64,000 nt of DNA from Salinivibrio sharmensis (GTDB taxonomy: Bacteria; Pseudomonadota; Gammaproteobacteria; Enterobacterales; Vibrionaceae). Positions 1 through 8,746 of this stretch are shown here, piece after piece. The DNA is taken from contig NZ_MUFC01000001.1 in NCBI RefSeq assembly GCF_001995985.1, forward strand, positions 282,029 to 346,028, written 5' to 3'. The notes under the pieces are model-generated. The model was given only the letters and a program-made list of their open reading frames with translations. It had not been told where the DNA came from and did not search any database. How positions within the stretch are numbered: position 1 is the first letter of the stretch; the number at the start of each line of letters is the position of its first letter. Both the position numbers and the translations under genes were made by a program.

Positions 1-1
1 A

Positions 2-853
2 GTCAAAGTGGGTGGCACTAACCTCACGGCGTTACCCAGCCGCCAGTTGACCCAAGCGCGCCGTAAAATCGGCATGATTTTCCAACACTTTAATCTGCTC
101 TCGTCACGCACCGTGTTCGACAACATCGCCCTGCCGCTTGAGCTAAGTGGCTCGAGCCGCGATAAGATTGAAACACGCGTGAGCGAACTGCTCGATCTGG
201 TCGGCTTGGCCGATAAGCGTGATGTGTATCCTGCCAGCCTCAGTGGCGGACAAAAACAACGTGTCGCCATTGCCCGTGCATTGGCGCCAAGCCCCAACGT
301 TCTGCTTTGTGATGAAGCCACCAGCGCACTGGATCCCGCCACCACGCAATCGATTTTGTCGCTGCTGCAAACCATCAACCAAAAGCTCAACCTCACCATT
401 TTGCTGATCACCCACGAAATGGATGTGGTCAAACGTATCTGTGACGACGTCGCTATTATTGGCGATGGCGAGCTGGTCGAGTCCGGCCCGGTGGGCGAGA
501 TTTTTGCGCACCCCAAATCCGACTTGGCCAAACAATTTATTCGCTCAACCCTCGACTTGTCAGTGCCGCATGATTTTGCCCAGCGCTTACAAAAAGAATA
601 CTTTAAAGGCAGCTACCCCTTGGTGCGCCTCGAGTTTACCGGCGCGACGGTCGATGACCCGTTAATCAGTCAGATATCGCGCTTGTTTGATATCGACATC
701 AGCATTTTAAGCTCAGATATCGACTACGCCGGCGGCGTGAAATTCGGCCTACTGCTTGCAGAAATCATGGGGCCAAAAGAGGCGGTTGAAAACGCCATTA
801 CTTACCTCAACAAGCACCATGTCAACACGGAGGTACTTGGCTATGTTGATTGA
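2..853 (+). CDS. metN: Methionine ABC importer ATP-binding protein MetN (5' partial)
   Basis: ATPase subunit of the D/L-methionine importer MetNIQ, acting at the cytoplasmic face of the inner membrane. The window opens inside the gene, so the start codon and the Walker A region lie upstream. Visible are the Q-loop stretch IFQHFNLL, the ABC signature LSGGQKQR, Walker [13 protein letters not shown], and the switch His in LLITHEMD. The last 80 or so residues form the NIL regulatory domain typical of MetN, which binds methionine and shuts the pump down (family knowledge). The stop overlaps the metI start by 11 bases, so the two are translationally coupled. About 283 residues are visible of an expected 340 or so. 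Confidence 0.95.
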   Translation, partial: VKVGGTNLTALPSRQLTQARRKIGMIFQHFNLLSSRTVFDNIALPLELSGSSRDKIETRVSELLDLVGLADKRDVYPASLSGGQKQRVAIARALAPSPNVLLCDEATSALDPATTQSILSLLQTINQKLNLTILLITHEMDVVKRICDDVAIIGDGELVESGPVGEIFAHPKSDLAKQFIRSTLDLSVPHDFAQRLQKEYFKGSYPLVRLEFTGATVDDPLISQISRLFDIDISILSSDIDYAGGVKFGLLLAEIMGPKEAVENAITYLNKHHVNTEVLGYVD

Positions 854-1529
854 TCAACTCACTCAATGGGTCAATGAAAACAGCGCCCTTATCAACTTGC
901 TCCTCGAGGCCACCGGCCAAACCCTGTATATGGTCTTTGCCTCCGGCATCATGGGCTTTGTGATTGGTATCCCACTAGGCGTGCTACTGCATGTGACCAA
1001 ACCCGGTGGTTTGCTGGGTCAGCCACAAGTTAACCAGGTGCTTGGCGCAATCGTGAACATTGGTCGCTCCATTCCCTTTATTATCTTGCTGGTGGCGATT
1101 ATTCCCTTTACCCGTATGGTGGTTGGCACCTCGATTGGTACCGCGGCGGCGATTGTGCCACTTACCGTCGGCGCGATTCCATTTATTGCTCGCTTGGTTG
1201 AAGGGGCGTTACTGGAACTACCGGCAGGGCTAGAAGAAGCGGCCAAAGCGATGGGCGCGAACCCGCTCCAAATTATTTGTAAAGTGCTGATACCTGAAGC
1301 ACTGCCGGGCATCATCAATGGCGCCACCATTACCTTGGTCACCTTGGTGAGCTACTCAGCCATGGCCGGTGCCGTCGGCGGTGGTGGCCTTGGGGATGTG
1401 GGCATCCGCTATGGCTATCAACGCTTTGATACCACCGTCATGCTGATCACCGTTGTGATGCTGGTGGTCTTAGTACAAGCGATTCAATCTTTTGGTGATT
1501 ACTTGGTGCGACGCGCTGATCACCGCTAA
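843..1529 (+). CDS. metI: Methionine ABC importer permease MetI
   Basis: Inner-membrane permease of MetNIQ, 228 residues. I chose the ATG at 843 (MLIDQLTQW), inside the metN tail, because this gives the usual family length. An in-frame start further upstream at 756 would add residues that belong to the metN-overlapping region. The protein has about five hydrophobic segments and the EAA loop that docks on the ATPase ([15 protein letters not shown], about residues 130-145). It is followed after 46 bases by metQ, in the standard N-I-Q order. Confidence 0.95.
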   Translation: MLIDQLTQWVNENSALINLLLEATGQTLYMVFASGIMGFVIGIPLGVLLHVTKPGGLLGQPQVNQVLGAIVNIGRSIPFIILLVAIIPFTRMVVGTSIGTAAAIVPLTVGAIPFIARLVEGALLELPAGLEEAAKAMGANPLQIICKVLIPEALPGIINGATITLVTLVSYSAMAGAVGGGGLGDVGIRYGYQRFDTTVMLITVVMLVVLVQAIQSFGDYLVRRADHR

Positions 1530-1575
1530 ATCAAACACAATAATGACGAATATGTTCCAAACAGGGAGACAGACA

Positions 1576-2391
1576 ATGAAAACCACCATTAAAACGTTAC
1601 TCGCCACCCTAGGCCTTGCCTCAACTTTGGTGCTGACTGGCTGCGGCGAAAAAGAACAAGCCGCAACCGATAATAACAGCATCACCGTGGGCGTGATGGC
1701 CGGCGAAGAAGCACAAGTGGCTGAACATGCAGTGAAAGAAGCGAAAAAGCTCGGCCTTGAGGTAGAGCTAGTGACCTTTACCGATTATGTCTCGCCAAAC
1801 GCAGCACTGGATGATGGTTCGGTTGATGTGAATGCTTTCCAGCATAAACCGTACTTGGACGCACAAATCAAAGACCGTGGTTATGAGTTTGCGATTGCCG
1901 GCAACACCTTTGTGTATCCGATTGCAGCGTATTCTTACAAGCTAGATAGCGTCGAGGATCTACCAGAAGGCGGTAAAATTGCGGTGCCTAACAACCCATC
2001 GAACCTAGGCCGTTCACTGGTATTGCTTGAGCAGCAAGGCATCATCAAGCTCAAAGAAGGTGCAGGCATCAACGCCACCAAACTGGATATCGTTGAGAAT
2101 CCGAAAAACGTAGAAATCATCGAGCTAGAAACCCCACAACTGCCTCGCTCGTTAGAAGATGTAGACTTGGCTATCATCAACAACACCTTTGCAGCCGGCG
2201 TGGGCCTGACGCCAAACAAAGACGGTATCTTTGTTGAAGACAAAGAATCGCCTTATGTGAACCTGATTGTGGCGCGCAAAGACAACGTCGACGCTGAAAA
2301 CGTCAAAACCTTTGTTAAGGCCTACCAAACTGACGCCGTTTACAACGCCGCGATGGAAATCTTTGACGGCGCCGTGGTAAAAGGCTGGTAA
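1576..2391 (+). CDS. metQ: Methionine-binding lipoprotein MetQ
   Basis: Substrate-binding lipoprotein of the MetNIQ importer, 271 residues, NlpA family. The start at 1576 follows a GGGAGA ribosome-binding site and gives a clean lipoprotein signal ending in the lipobox LTGC, so the mature protein begins at about Cys24. An upstream in-frame start at 1492 would destroy the signal peptide and was not used. The body carries family stretches such as VGVMAGEEAQ and DVNAFQHKPYLD. A good intrinsic terminator follows the stop and closes the operon. Confidence 0.95.
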   Translation: MKTTIKTLLATLGLASTLVLTGCGEKEQAATDNNSITVGVMAGEEAQVAEHAVKEAKKLGLEVELVTFTDYVSPNAALDDGSVDVNAFQHKPYLDAQIKDRGYEFAIAGNTFVYPIAAYSYKLDSVEDLPEGGKIAVPNNPSNLGRSLVLLEQQGIIKLKEGAGINATKLDIVENPKNVEIIELETPQLPRSLEDVDLAIINNTFAAGVGLTPNKDGIFVEDKESPYVNLIVARKDNVDAENVKTFVKAYQTDAVYNAAMEIFDGAVVKGW

Positions 2392-2420
2392 GCCACTCAG
2401 CTCACCACGCTAAAATGCTC

Positions 2421-2455
2421 AAGCCCGCGCTGAAAAGTGCGGGCTTTGTTTTTTA
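2421..2455 (+). terminator. Intrinsic terminator of metNIQ
   Basis: An 8-bp stem AAGCCCGC/GCGGGCTT (2421-2428 with 2439-2446) is followed by a T-rich run. It lies 30 bases past the metQ stop. Confidence 0.85.
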
Positions 2456-2572
2456 TGGTGGCGTTACAGCTCCGGCAATCCCCCTCACCGCTCAACATAT
2501 TCAGGATTACTTGACCCCCACACCGGCGGCCAGTCATCATATCCTCCCTATTTTTACGCTTGGTGTGCGGTC

Positions 2573-3544
2573 ATGCGTCTTGAATACACAGGCCCGATGC
2601 CAGAATGTATCGGCTTTCTTTTACTGCCCCGCTTCTCGATGATGGCCTTTTTCTCTGCCGTCGAGCCACTGCGTATTGCCAACCAGATCAGTGGCAAGCA
2701 GCTATTTGATTGGCAAATGATCAGTGAAGATGGCAAACCAGTGAAGGCGTCTAACGGTATGTCACTACTGGCGGATAAAGCCATCGATGCCGTGCATGAC
2801 CTGCCCTCGTTGGCCGTGTGTAGCGGGTTCGATCCTGAAGCCTATTTAAGTCGCCCCTTAATGCGCTGGCTGCACCGGCTTGATGCGGCGGGGTGCACGC
2901 TCGGCGGCCTCGATACCGGCTGCTTTTTGCTGGCCGCTGCCGACTTGCTCAAGGGTGAGCGGGTCACCTTACATTGGGAAAGCCTGCCCTCGTTTCAAGA
3001 ACGCTTTCCGGAAGTTAGGACCTCAGATGAGCTATTTGAGCTGGGACCGCGGCGTTTTTCATGCGCAGGGGGCGCAGCGGCGATGGACATGGCGCTGGAT
3101 GTGATTGCGCGTCGTCACGGCACCCAGTTAGCGATCGACGTCTCTGAGCAGCTAGTGCACGAGCGCATTCGTACTCGGCGCGATCAACAGCGAATGACAC
3201 TCGCCCGGCGTTTAGGCACCCATCGTCGGCGCCTGGTCGACGCGGTGGATGTGATGGAACGCCATATAGAATCCCCCCTGCCTTTATCGGAGGTGGCTCA
3301 GCGCAGTGGTATCTCACTTCGCCATCTGCAACGGCTTTTTGACAGCGAGCTGAACCAGTCACCACGAAGCTGGTATTTGGGATTGCGGCTAGAGCGTGCC
3401 CATTACTTGCTAAAAGAAACCGATCTTGATGTATTATCCGTGGGGTTGGCGTGTGGCTTTAGCTCAAGCTCGAGTTTCTCCCGCGCGTTTCGCACCCACT
3501 ACGGTGTGTCACCGCGCCAGATGCGAAAAGCCCAAAGCCAGTAA
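2573..3544 (+). CDS. cdhR: GlxA-type AraC family regulator, CdhR-like
   Basis: Transcription factor of 323 residues with two parts. An N-terminal DJ-1/PfpI (glutamine-amidotransferase-like) sensor spans about residues 10-185, including the GGLDTGCFLLA segment. A C-terminal AraC double helix-turn-helix spans about 220-320 (ISLRHLQRLF, then ACGFSSSSSFSRAFR). Pseudomonas CdhR, which activates carnitine dehydrogenase genes when carnitine is present, has this architecture. The assignment to carnitine rests on the neighbouring carnitine genes, which converge on it from the other strand. Other GlxA-family regulators (GbdR, ArgR type) look alike, so the family is certain and the ligand is inferred. 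Confidence 0.75.
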   Translation: MRLEYTGPMPECIGFLLLPRFSMMAFFSAVEPLRIANQISGKQLFDWQMISEDGKPVKASNGMSLLADKAIDAVHDLPSLAVCSGFDPEAYLSRPLMRWLHRLDAAGCTLGGLDTGCFLLAAADLLKGERVTLHWESLPSFQERFPEVRTSDELFELGPRRFSCAGGAAAMDMALDVIARRHGTQLAIDVSEQLVHERIRTRRDQQRMTLARRLGTHRRRLVDAVDVMERHIESPLPLSEVAQRSGISLRHLQRLFDSELNQSPRSWYLGLRLERAHYLLKETDLDVLSVGLACGFSSSSSFSRAFRTHYGVSPRQMRKAQSQ

Positions 3545-3670
3545 AAGAAGAAAGGCAAGATAGATAGAAAAGCCGCTCACCCCGCCACCTTAATCGGCAA
3601 CGGAATGAGCAGCTTGTCTCGCGTTTAGCGCGTCTCGGAGCGACGTCTTAAACCGCTATTTTTTTGGCGG

Positions 3671-5425
3671 CTAGCTTTTTTTAGCCGCGACCAGCGAGCG
3701 GCGCGATTCACCAAACAGTGAGATCAGCACCCCGGCGGTCATCACCAGGATCACCACGCTCAGTGGCAAGGCGGCGGCGATCAACGCCGTCTGTAGCGCC
3801 TTAAGGCCACCGGCCATCAGCAGCGTTGCTGCCACCAAGCCAATCACCACGCCCCAAATAATACGGAAACGCCGCGGCGGCTCCTCATCACCCAGAGATA
3901 AGATGGTTGTCAGCACCAAGGTGCCCGAGTCCGACGAGGTCACAAACCAGCTCATCAGCAAGAACACCATCAGAGCCGAGAGTATCCAGCCGAACATCCC
4001 GGTGCCGACAATGCCATCAGCTGCCACAAATAAGGCCGCTGGCAGCTCCCAAGCATTAACCAAGTCGATAATGCCAGCACTGCCCACGCCACCACTGGCA
4101 TACAGCTCTTGATAGATAGCATTGCCGCCAAAAATCACCAACCAGACAAAGATCAGCAAGGTAGGCACAAACAATACCCCCAACACGAACTCACGCAGGG
4201 TGCGCCCTTTGGAAATACGCGCAATAAACAACCCTACAAACGGCGCCCAGGCAAGCCACCAGCCCCAATAGAAAATAGTCCAAGCCTGCTGCCAATCTAC
4301 CGTACCCGGCTCGTCGGCAAACCACAGCCCCATCGGGATAAAGTTAATCGCATAGTCGAGTAAGGTTTCACCAAACGCGCCGAACAACCACAGTGTGGGG
4401 CCGCCAATTAAAAAGACGCCAACCACAAATACCGACACCCAAATATTCATCTGCGAGATAATACGGATCCCGCGGCGCACACCCGAGACCGCCGAGACAA
4501 TCGAGATAAACGAAATTACCGCAATCAACACCAGTTGGGTCGATAAGCCAGAGGCGATTCCCATCAAGCGCTCCAGCCCCACGGCCATTTGACTCACGCC
4601 AAGCCCGAGCGACGTCGCCACACCAAACACGCAACCCAGCACCCCGAGGATGTCAAACAGATGGCCCCAGGCGCCGAAAATACGATCGCCGATAAAAGGA
4701 TAAAGCGCCGAGCGCAGGGCCAAAGGCAGTTGCTTACGGTAGGCAAAATACGCCAGTGACATACCGACAATCACATAGATGGCCCAGCCATGCAGCCCCC
4801 AGTGGAACACGGTGACCCGCAGCGCATCGATGGCGCGCTCATAGCCAATGGTAGCCGCGCCCGCCATATCAGCGTGGGGGTTGTTGGGATAACCAAATCC
4901 GCCGGTGTTATCGAGGTAAAAAATCGGTTCGGCGACCCCAAAAAACAGGATGCCGATACCGATGCCGGCAGAGAACAGCATCGAGAACCAGGAGAAGTTA
5001 CTAAACTCCGGGCGACTGTCGTCAGGGCCGAGCCGCACGTTACCGTACTTGCTGAAAACGATAAAACCGCACACGGTCAATAACAGCATCACGGTGACCA
5101 GGTAGTAGCCACTAAAGGTACTTTCAATCCAGGTGCGCGTGGTACCAAACAGGACACTGGCCGTCTCGGATTGAAAGCCGGTGAACAGCACAAACGCCAG
5201 TACCAGCACGGCTGAACAAATGGTCATGCCGCGATGCATGCCTTGAAAGAAGCCACCTTGCGCAAGCTCGGTGACCATATAATCGGTCGAGGTAGCAGCC
5301 TGCTGGCTGTCACCGCGTTGGGGTGAGTGTGGGGGTGTTGAAGTAGCGATAATGATTCCTCCTTGAGCCGGAAGTCGGGCCGGCGATCCCGTAATCCGCC
5401 CAGGCTCTGCTGGGCGGGACCTCAT
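3671..5425 (-). CDS. BCCT family betaine/carnitine/choline transporter
   Basis: Twelve-helix secondary carrier for a quaternary ammonium compound, probably carnitine here given that the cdhCAB genes lie just upstream on the same strand. Recognisable are the glycine-rich segment AGIGIGILFFGVAEP in the third helix region, FHWGLHGWAIYVIVG, and the Trp-rich FYWGWWLAWAPFVGL. The family co-transports Na+ or H+. The coordinates use the ATG at 5425 (584 residues), which is the first conventional start but has only a weak GGTGAG before it. An excellent AAGGAGG site at 5358-5364 is followed by ATC-ATT-ATC in frame (5356, 5353, 5350), suggesting the true start is a rare ATT or ATC. The next ATG (5278) has no ribosome site. 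The last gene of the run. Confidence 0.85.
   Translation of the reverse strand: MRSRPAEPGRITGSPARLPAQGGIIIATSTPPHSPQRGDSQQAATSTDYMVTELAQGGFFQGMHRGMTICSAVLVLAFVLFTGFQSETASVLFGTTRTWIESTFSGYYLVTVMLLLTVCGFIVFSKYGNVRLGPDDSRPEFSNFSWFSMLFSAGIGIGILFFGVAEPIFYLDNTGGFGYPNNPHADMAGAATIGYERAIDALRVTVFHWGLHGWAIYVIVGMSLAYFAYRKQLPLALRSALYPFIGDRIFGAWGHLFDILGVLGCVFGVATSLGLGVSQMAVGLERLMGIASGLSTQLVLIAVISFISIVSAVSGVRRGIRIISQMNIWVSVFVVGVFLIGGPTLWLFGAFGETLLDYAINFIPMGLWFADEPGTVDWQQAWTIFYWGWWLAWAPFVGLFIARISKGRTLREFVLGVLFVPTLLIFVWLVIFGGNAIYQELYASGGVGSAGIIDLVNAWELPAALFVAADGIVGTGMFGWILSALMVFLLMSWFVTSSDSGTLVLTTILSLGDEEPPRRFRIIWGVVIGLVAATLLMAGGLKALQTALIAAALPLSVVILVMTAGVLISLFGESRRSLVAAKKS
5396..5417. repeat. GC-rich hairpin in the cdhB-BCCT junction
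   Basis: A perfect 8-bp inverted repeat, CCGCCCAG (5396-5403) and CTGGGCGG (5410-5417), with a 6-base loop. It has no T-run, so it is not a classical terminator. It would lie inside the reading frame if the BCCT gene began at 5425, but in the leader if translation began at the AAGGAGG-linked site near 5353. It could tune distal expression or stabilise the upstream message. Confidence 0.5.
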
Positions 5426-5454
5426 GATGGCTCACCATCTCGGTGACGACGCGC

Positions 5455-5916
5455 TCACTGCCTACTGGGCAGACCAATGCGACGCCCAGCAAGCTGGGGC
5501 CACTCATTGTCGGATGCGGCAGGCAGCCGCTCAATCAGGCTGGCGACAGCATCCGGAAACGGTGCGGGGCGACCGGTTTGCGTATCGATGCCCATCAGCA
5601 TCTGCTCGCTGGTGGCCAGCACCTCACCTTGGCTATCACACATTTGCATAAACACATGCAGGCGCTTTTGATCCCGCGCTAACACGGTCACGTCGACCAC
5701 CAAGGTCTGGCCTTGATGCGCCTCACGTCGGTAACACAAATGGGTTTCTAAGGTATAAATGGTATAGCCATGCTGGGTGCGGCCTGCGTCATCCAAGCCA
5801 ATGGTGGCCATTAACGCATCGACACCCAGCGAGAACACACGCGCGTACTCGGCGTCGTTCATGTGCCCGTTATAATCGACCCATTCGGGGGCGACGTCTA
5901 TCGTTAACAGTGCCAT
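5455..5916 (-). CDS. cdhB: Hot-dog thioesterase, probable betainyl-CoA thioesterase
   Basis: A 153-residue 4-hydroxybenzoyl-CoA-type hot-dog thioesterase. The family motif WVDYNGHMNDAEY lies near the N-terminus, with the catalytic Asp/Asn region there. In pseudomonads the equivalent gene in the carnitine cluster releases glycine betaine from betainyl-CoA. Its start overlaps the end of cdhA by one base, which supports co-translation and the assigned step. The fold call is firm; the substrate is inferred from context. Confidence 0.75.
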   Translation of the reverse strand: MALLTIDVAPEWVDYNGHMNDAEYARVFSLGVDALMATIGLDDAGRTQHGYTIYTLETHLCYRREAHQGQTLVVDVTVLARDQKRLHVFMQMCDSQGEVLATSEQMLMGIDTQTGRPAPFPDAVASLIERLPAASDNEWPQLAGRRIGLPSRQ

Positions 5917-6872
5917 TAGATGCGCCCTTCCAAACCTTCAGCCTCGGGCCAGTATTTTTGTACCAAGTCCAAAAGCTCGACCAAGAAGGCATCACGGCGA
6001 CGGTCTAGCTCAGAGACCGGACGACCCGCGGCTTGGTGTTCACAGCCTTCGACCACTTTATCAATCAGCTCATCGGTCAGCTCAGGCGCTTCCAGCTTGG
6101 TCCACGGCAGTTTTAGCGCCGGGCCGAACTGCTCTAGCATATGGCGCATACCCTGCTCGCCACCGGCCAGATGGAAGGTTAAGAAGGTGCCCATCAGTGA
6201 CCAGCGCAGGCCACAGCCATAAACCACTGCCGCATCAATTTCCTCGGTGGTCGCCACCCCATCGTTAACCAGGTGCAAGGCTTCACGCCACAGTGCTTCC
6301 ATCAAGCGGTCAGCAATGTGCCCCTCGATTTCACGCTTAACCACCAAGGGACGCATTGCCAATTCTTGGTAGAGTGCATGGGCGCGATCGATATGATCGG
6401 ATTGAGTGGCTTCGCCGCCCACCAATTCCACCAACGGCAGCAGGTACACCGGATTAAAAGGATGCGCGACGATGACGCGTCCGGGAAGATGATCACAATC
6501 ACTCTGCAGCTCGGTAGGCTTAAACCCAGACGTCGATGAGCCAATAATCGCGTTTGGCGCCGCGGCCGCATCAATTGCCGCCAAGGTCTCACGCTTAATA
6601 TCAATGCGCTCCGGCACGTTCTCTTGAACCAGCTCGGCCTCTTTCACCGCCTGCTCAAGGGTATCAACAAAGGTTAACCGAGCAGGATCTGCGTCTTCAG
6701 CCAGCCCTAGCTTTTCTAACGATGGCCAGGCATTGGCCACGAAGGCACGGGTGCGAGTAGGCGCTTGTGGGTCGGGATCATAAGCAACCACGTCCCAGCC
6801 TTGCGCCAAAGCGCGCGCAATCCAACCATTACCAATCACGCCAGTGCCGATGACCGCTAACTGCTTGCTCAT
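5916..6872 (-). CDS. cdhA: L-carnitine 3-dehydrogenase
   Basis: NAD+-dependent oxidation of L-carnitine to 3-dehydrocarnitine. The 318-residue protein is a 3-hydroxyacyl-CoA dehydrogenase relative with an N-terminal Rossmann loop, [16 protein letters not shown] (about residues 7-22), a central IIGSSTSGF-like segment, and a helical C-terminal domain carrying [19 protein letters not shown]. Length and motifs fit the LcdH/CdhA group. It overlaps cdhC by 4 bases (ATGA) at its start and touches cdhB at its end, so the three enzymes form one unit: dehydrogenation, acyl cleavage, thioester hydrolysis. Confidence 0.88.
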   Translation of the reverse strand: MSKQLAVIGTGVIGNGWIARALAQGWDVVAYDPDPQAPTRTRAFVANAWPSLEKLGLAEDADPARLTFVDTLEQAVKEAELVQENVPERIDIKRETLAAIDAAAAPNAIIGSSTSGFKPTELQSDCDHLPGRVIVAHPFNPVYLLPLVELVGGEATQSDHIDRAHALYQELAMRPLVVKREIEGHIADRLMEALWREALHLVNDGVATTEEIDAAVVYGCGLRWSLMGTFLTFHLAGGEQGMRHMLEQFGPALKLPWTKLEAPELTDELIDKVVEGCEHQAAGRPVSELDRRRDAFLVELLDLVQKYWPEAEGLEGRI

Positions 6873-7780
6873 TGGTCACCTCCTTCAACCGGTTTACCGG
6901 TTTTAGGGTCAACCAGTTTCAGCGCGGCGCGCGTTTGTGCAGGGGTCATAATACGACCGCCGAGGTTTTCAATGATGGTGATCGCCTTTTCTACCAAGCC
7001 GCCGTTGGTCGCCATTACCCCTTTTTCTAAATAGAGGTTATCTTCCAAGCCCACGCGCGCATGGCCACCCAGCAACATGGCTTGCGCCACCATCGGCATC
7101 TGATGGCGACCAATTCCAAACGCCGCCCAGTTGGCGTTTTCCGGCAACTTATTGCGCATTGCCAGCATGGTTTCGGTGTCCGCTTCCGCGCCCCATGGAA
7201 TGCCTAAGCAAAGCTGAAACAGCGGATCGCCCTCGAGCAAACCTTCTTTTTGCAGCTGACGCGCAAACCAAACGTGGCCTAGGTCAAAGCACTCCAGCTC
7301 TGCTTTCACGCCCGCGGCCTGCACCATACGGGCTTGCTCACGCAGCCAGTCAGCGGTGTTAATGTACACCATGTCGCCAAAATTCAGGCTGCCGCAATCT
7401 AAGGTACAAAGCTCAGGCAAGAGCTCGCCCACTGGCGCATGGCGCTCGGCTGGGGTTTGCATATCGGTGCCCGGGCCGCCACGGCTTGGGTCTTGGGCAT
7501 CCGGCACCCAATCCCCGCCACCACCGCCGGTGATGTTCATGACAATATCGACGTCTGATTCGCGAACACGCTCCATCACCTCACGAAAGTGATCAATGTT
7601 GTGGCTAATGCGGCCCGTTTCAGGATCACGTACGTGAATATGAGCGACACTGGCACCAGCACGCGCCGCCTCAATACAGTTGTCGGCAATCTGTTTTGGC
7701 GTGATTGGCACATTGGGGTTTTTGCCCGTGGTATCGCCCGCACCGGTGACGGCGCAGGTAAGAATGACGCTGCGATTCAT
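6869..7780 (-). CDS. cdhC: BKACE family dehydrocarnitine cleavage enzyme
   Basis: A 303-residue beta-keto acid cleavage enzyme (DUF849/BKACE). These Zn-dependent enzymes condense a beta-keto acid with acetyl-CoA, giving acetoacetate and a new acyl-CoA. With 3-dehydrocarnitine the products would be acetoacetate and betainyl-CoA. Visible are the metal-binding [10 protein letters not shown] (about residues 48-57), the glycine-rich [10 protein letters not shown], and [15 protein letters not shown] near residue 235. The ATG at 7780 is preceded by GAGG at good spacing. First gene of the cdhC-cdhA-cdhB-BCCT run. Its promoter must lie in 7781-8065. Confidence 0.85.
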   Translation of the reverse strand: MNRSVILTCAVTGAGDTTGKNPNVPITPKQIADNCIEAARAGASVAHIHVRDPETGRISHNIDHFREVMERVRESDVDIVMNITGGGGGDWVPDAQDPSRGGPGTDMQTPAERHAPVGELLPELCTLDCGSLNFGDMVYINTADWLREQARMVQAAGVKAELECFDLGHVWFARQLQKEGLLEGDPLFQLCLGIPWGAEADTETMLAMRNKLPENANWAAFGIGRHQMPMVAQAMLLGGHARVGLEDNLYLEKGVMATNGGLVEKAITIIENLGGRIMTPAQTRAALKLVDPKTGKPVEGGDQ

Positions 7781-7791
7781 GTTCGGCCTCT

Positions 7792-7857
7792 TGTCGCTTG
7801 ATTAAACTGGCCACAGTGTGTCCGGAATAACACGCCACAACTTAACACTAAGCGACA
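7792..7857. promoter_or_regulatory. Possible regulator site upstream of cdhC
   Basis: The 8-mer TGTCGCTT (7792-7799) recurs inverted as AAGCGACA (7850-7857), bracketing the likely cdhC promoter. Just beyond, GACATAAA and GCATAAAG-type direct repeats occur. AraC-family activators bind such repeats, so this is a candidate CdhR target. I cannot place a clear -10/-35 pair, and no experiment supports the site. Confidence 0.3.
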
Positions 7858-8065
7858 TAAAAGACGCATAAAGAGACATTGTGAGTTATTGGCAGGCTGA
7901 CGGAATGGCGCGAAAAGCCACAGGATAGCGTTAACCATGATAAGGTTTATCGATTTTTATTTGAGCATAGCGGATCACAGGCGTTGCTTAAGCGCTAGAC
8001 TAGAAGGCATGAAAGCGGCGGCAGATAGCAAGACCTCACATGGTAGATGTAAAAGGGATTCAGCG

Positions 8066-8358
8066 ATGATAACGACACACCCATTTGATCCAGCGGTGCT
8101 CTTGGACAATCAAGAAACACTTCAAGCTTACTTAGACGAAGCGGTGCAAACGGGCGATCCCGCATTTATCGCCGACGCTCTGGGTGTGATCGCACGCGCC
8201 AAAGGAATGGCAGATATCGCCAAGCAAGCCGGTCTTTCACGAGAAACGCTCTACCGCACACTCAGCCAAAAAGGCAATCCCTCAAGACACTGATAGCGAT
8301 TGTAAATGCGTTAGGGGTGGAGTTGAGACTTGGTGGGTCGAAGCTACTGAATTCATAG
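8066..8358 (+). pseudogene. HigA-like addiction-module antidote, frameshifted
   Basis: The reading frame from ATG 8066 matches the small Xre-type 'addiction module antidote' family: DPAFIADALGVIARAKG, then the helix-turn-helix GMADIAKQAGLSRETLYR. It stops early at 8293. The expected family ending continues in another frame from 8281 (LKTLIAIVNALGVEL) to a stop at 8358. One missing base (or two extra) near 8279-8281, within the GNP codons, explains this. No HigB/RelE-type toxin can be seen upstream in 7781-8065, so the antitoxin is an orphan as well as broken. It marks the left edge of the accessory island. Confidence 0.75.
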
Positions 8359-8422
8359 TGGCGACAGCGGCACAGCTATCAAATGTGGAATGTCACTCAG
8401 CTGGACATCCTGGGAAATGAGC

Positions 8423-8450
8423 AAGCCCGCACTAAACAATGCGGGCTTTG
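8423..8450. terminator. Hairpin resembling a terminator, weak T-run
   Basis: Stem AAGCCCGCA (8423-8431) with TGCGGGCTT (8440-8448), nearly the same stem as the metNIQ terminator. Only a short T-run follows (TTTG), so termination may be weak. It probably once served the broken antitoxin gene. Confidence 0.5.
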
Positions 8451-8479
8451 AGTGGAGTGACACGAAAAGGGTAAGTCGA

Positions 8480-8672
8480 TGTCATTTTGGCTTGGAAATG
8501 GACAAAAGTGAGTTACGAATTTCAGCCGATATTTGGATTGAGGATAACCTCAGCTACTGCAAATCATTTAGAACACCACAAAATAACGCCCAATAGTACA
8601 GTGTTGCTATCGAAGAGCCTACTCAAAGCCTATAAAAAGCACAAAACTGCTACTTTTAGTTTGCGCATCTAA
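8480..8672 (+). pseudogene. Possible remnants of degraded defence-type genes
   Basis: Two short plus-strand stretches look like pieces of larger genes. In one frame, 8480-8593 encodes DKSELRISADIWIEDN, which recalls the DUF4268 domain by pattern memory only. In another frame, 8610-8672 encodes LLKAYKKHKTATFSLRI. This resembles LYRLYKKHKTKVFSANI in the AIPR-family protein encoded nearby on the other strand: about 10 of 18 positions match, including YKKHKT. Neither has a start or an intact domain. The similarity may be chance, but the position beside a live AIPR gene makes erosion of an older relative plausible. Confidence 0.3.
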
Positions 8673-8690
8673 ACCGTCCAGCATAATTAG

Positions 8691-8714
8691 AAAAAAGGCT
8701 CCATTAGGAGCCTT
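8691..8714 (-). terminator. Intrinsic terminator of the AIPR gene
   Basis: Stem AAGGCTCC (8695-8702) with GGAGCCTT (8707-8714) and a 4-base loop. On the minus strand it is followed by a run of six T. It lies about 30 bases beyond the AIPR stop and ends the island transcript. Confidence 0.85.
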
Positions 8715-8746
8715 AATCGTTATTAGAAAAGGAATCATCTGATTGA

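Noticed and set aside
7937-8065. N-terminal extension of the antitoxin frame as a toxin remnant
   Set aside because: The 43 residues show no RelE/HigB motif and have no ribosome site; family similarity begins after the ATG at 8066.
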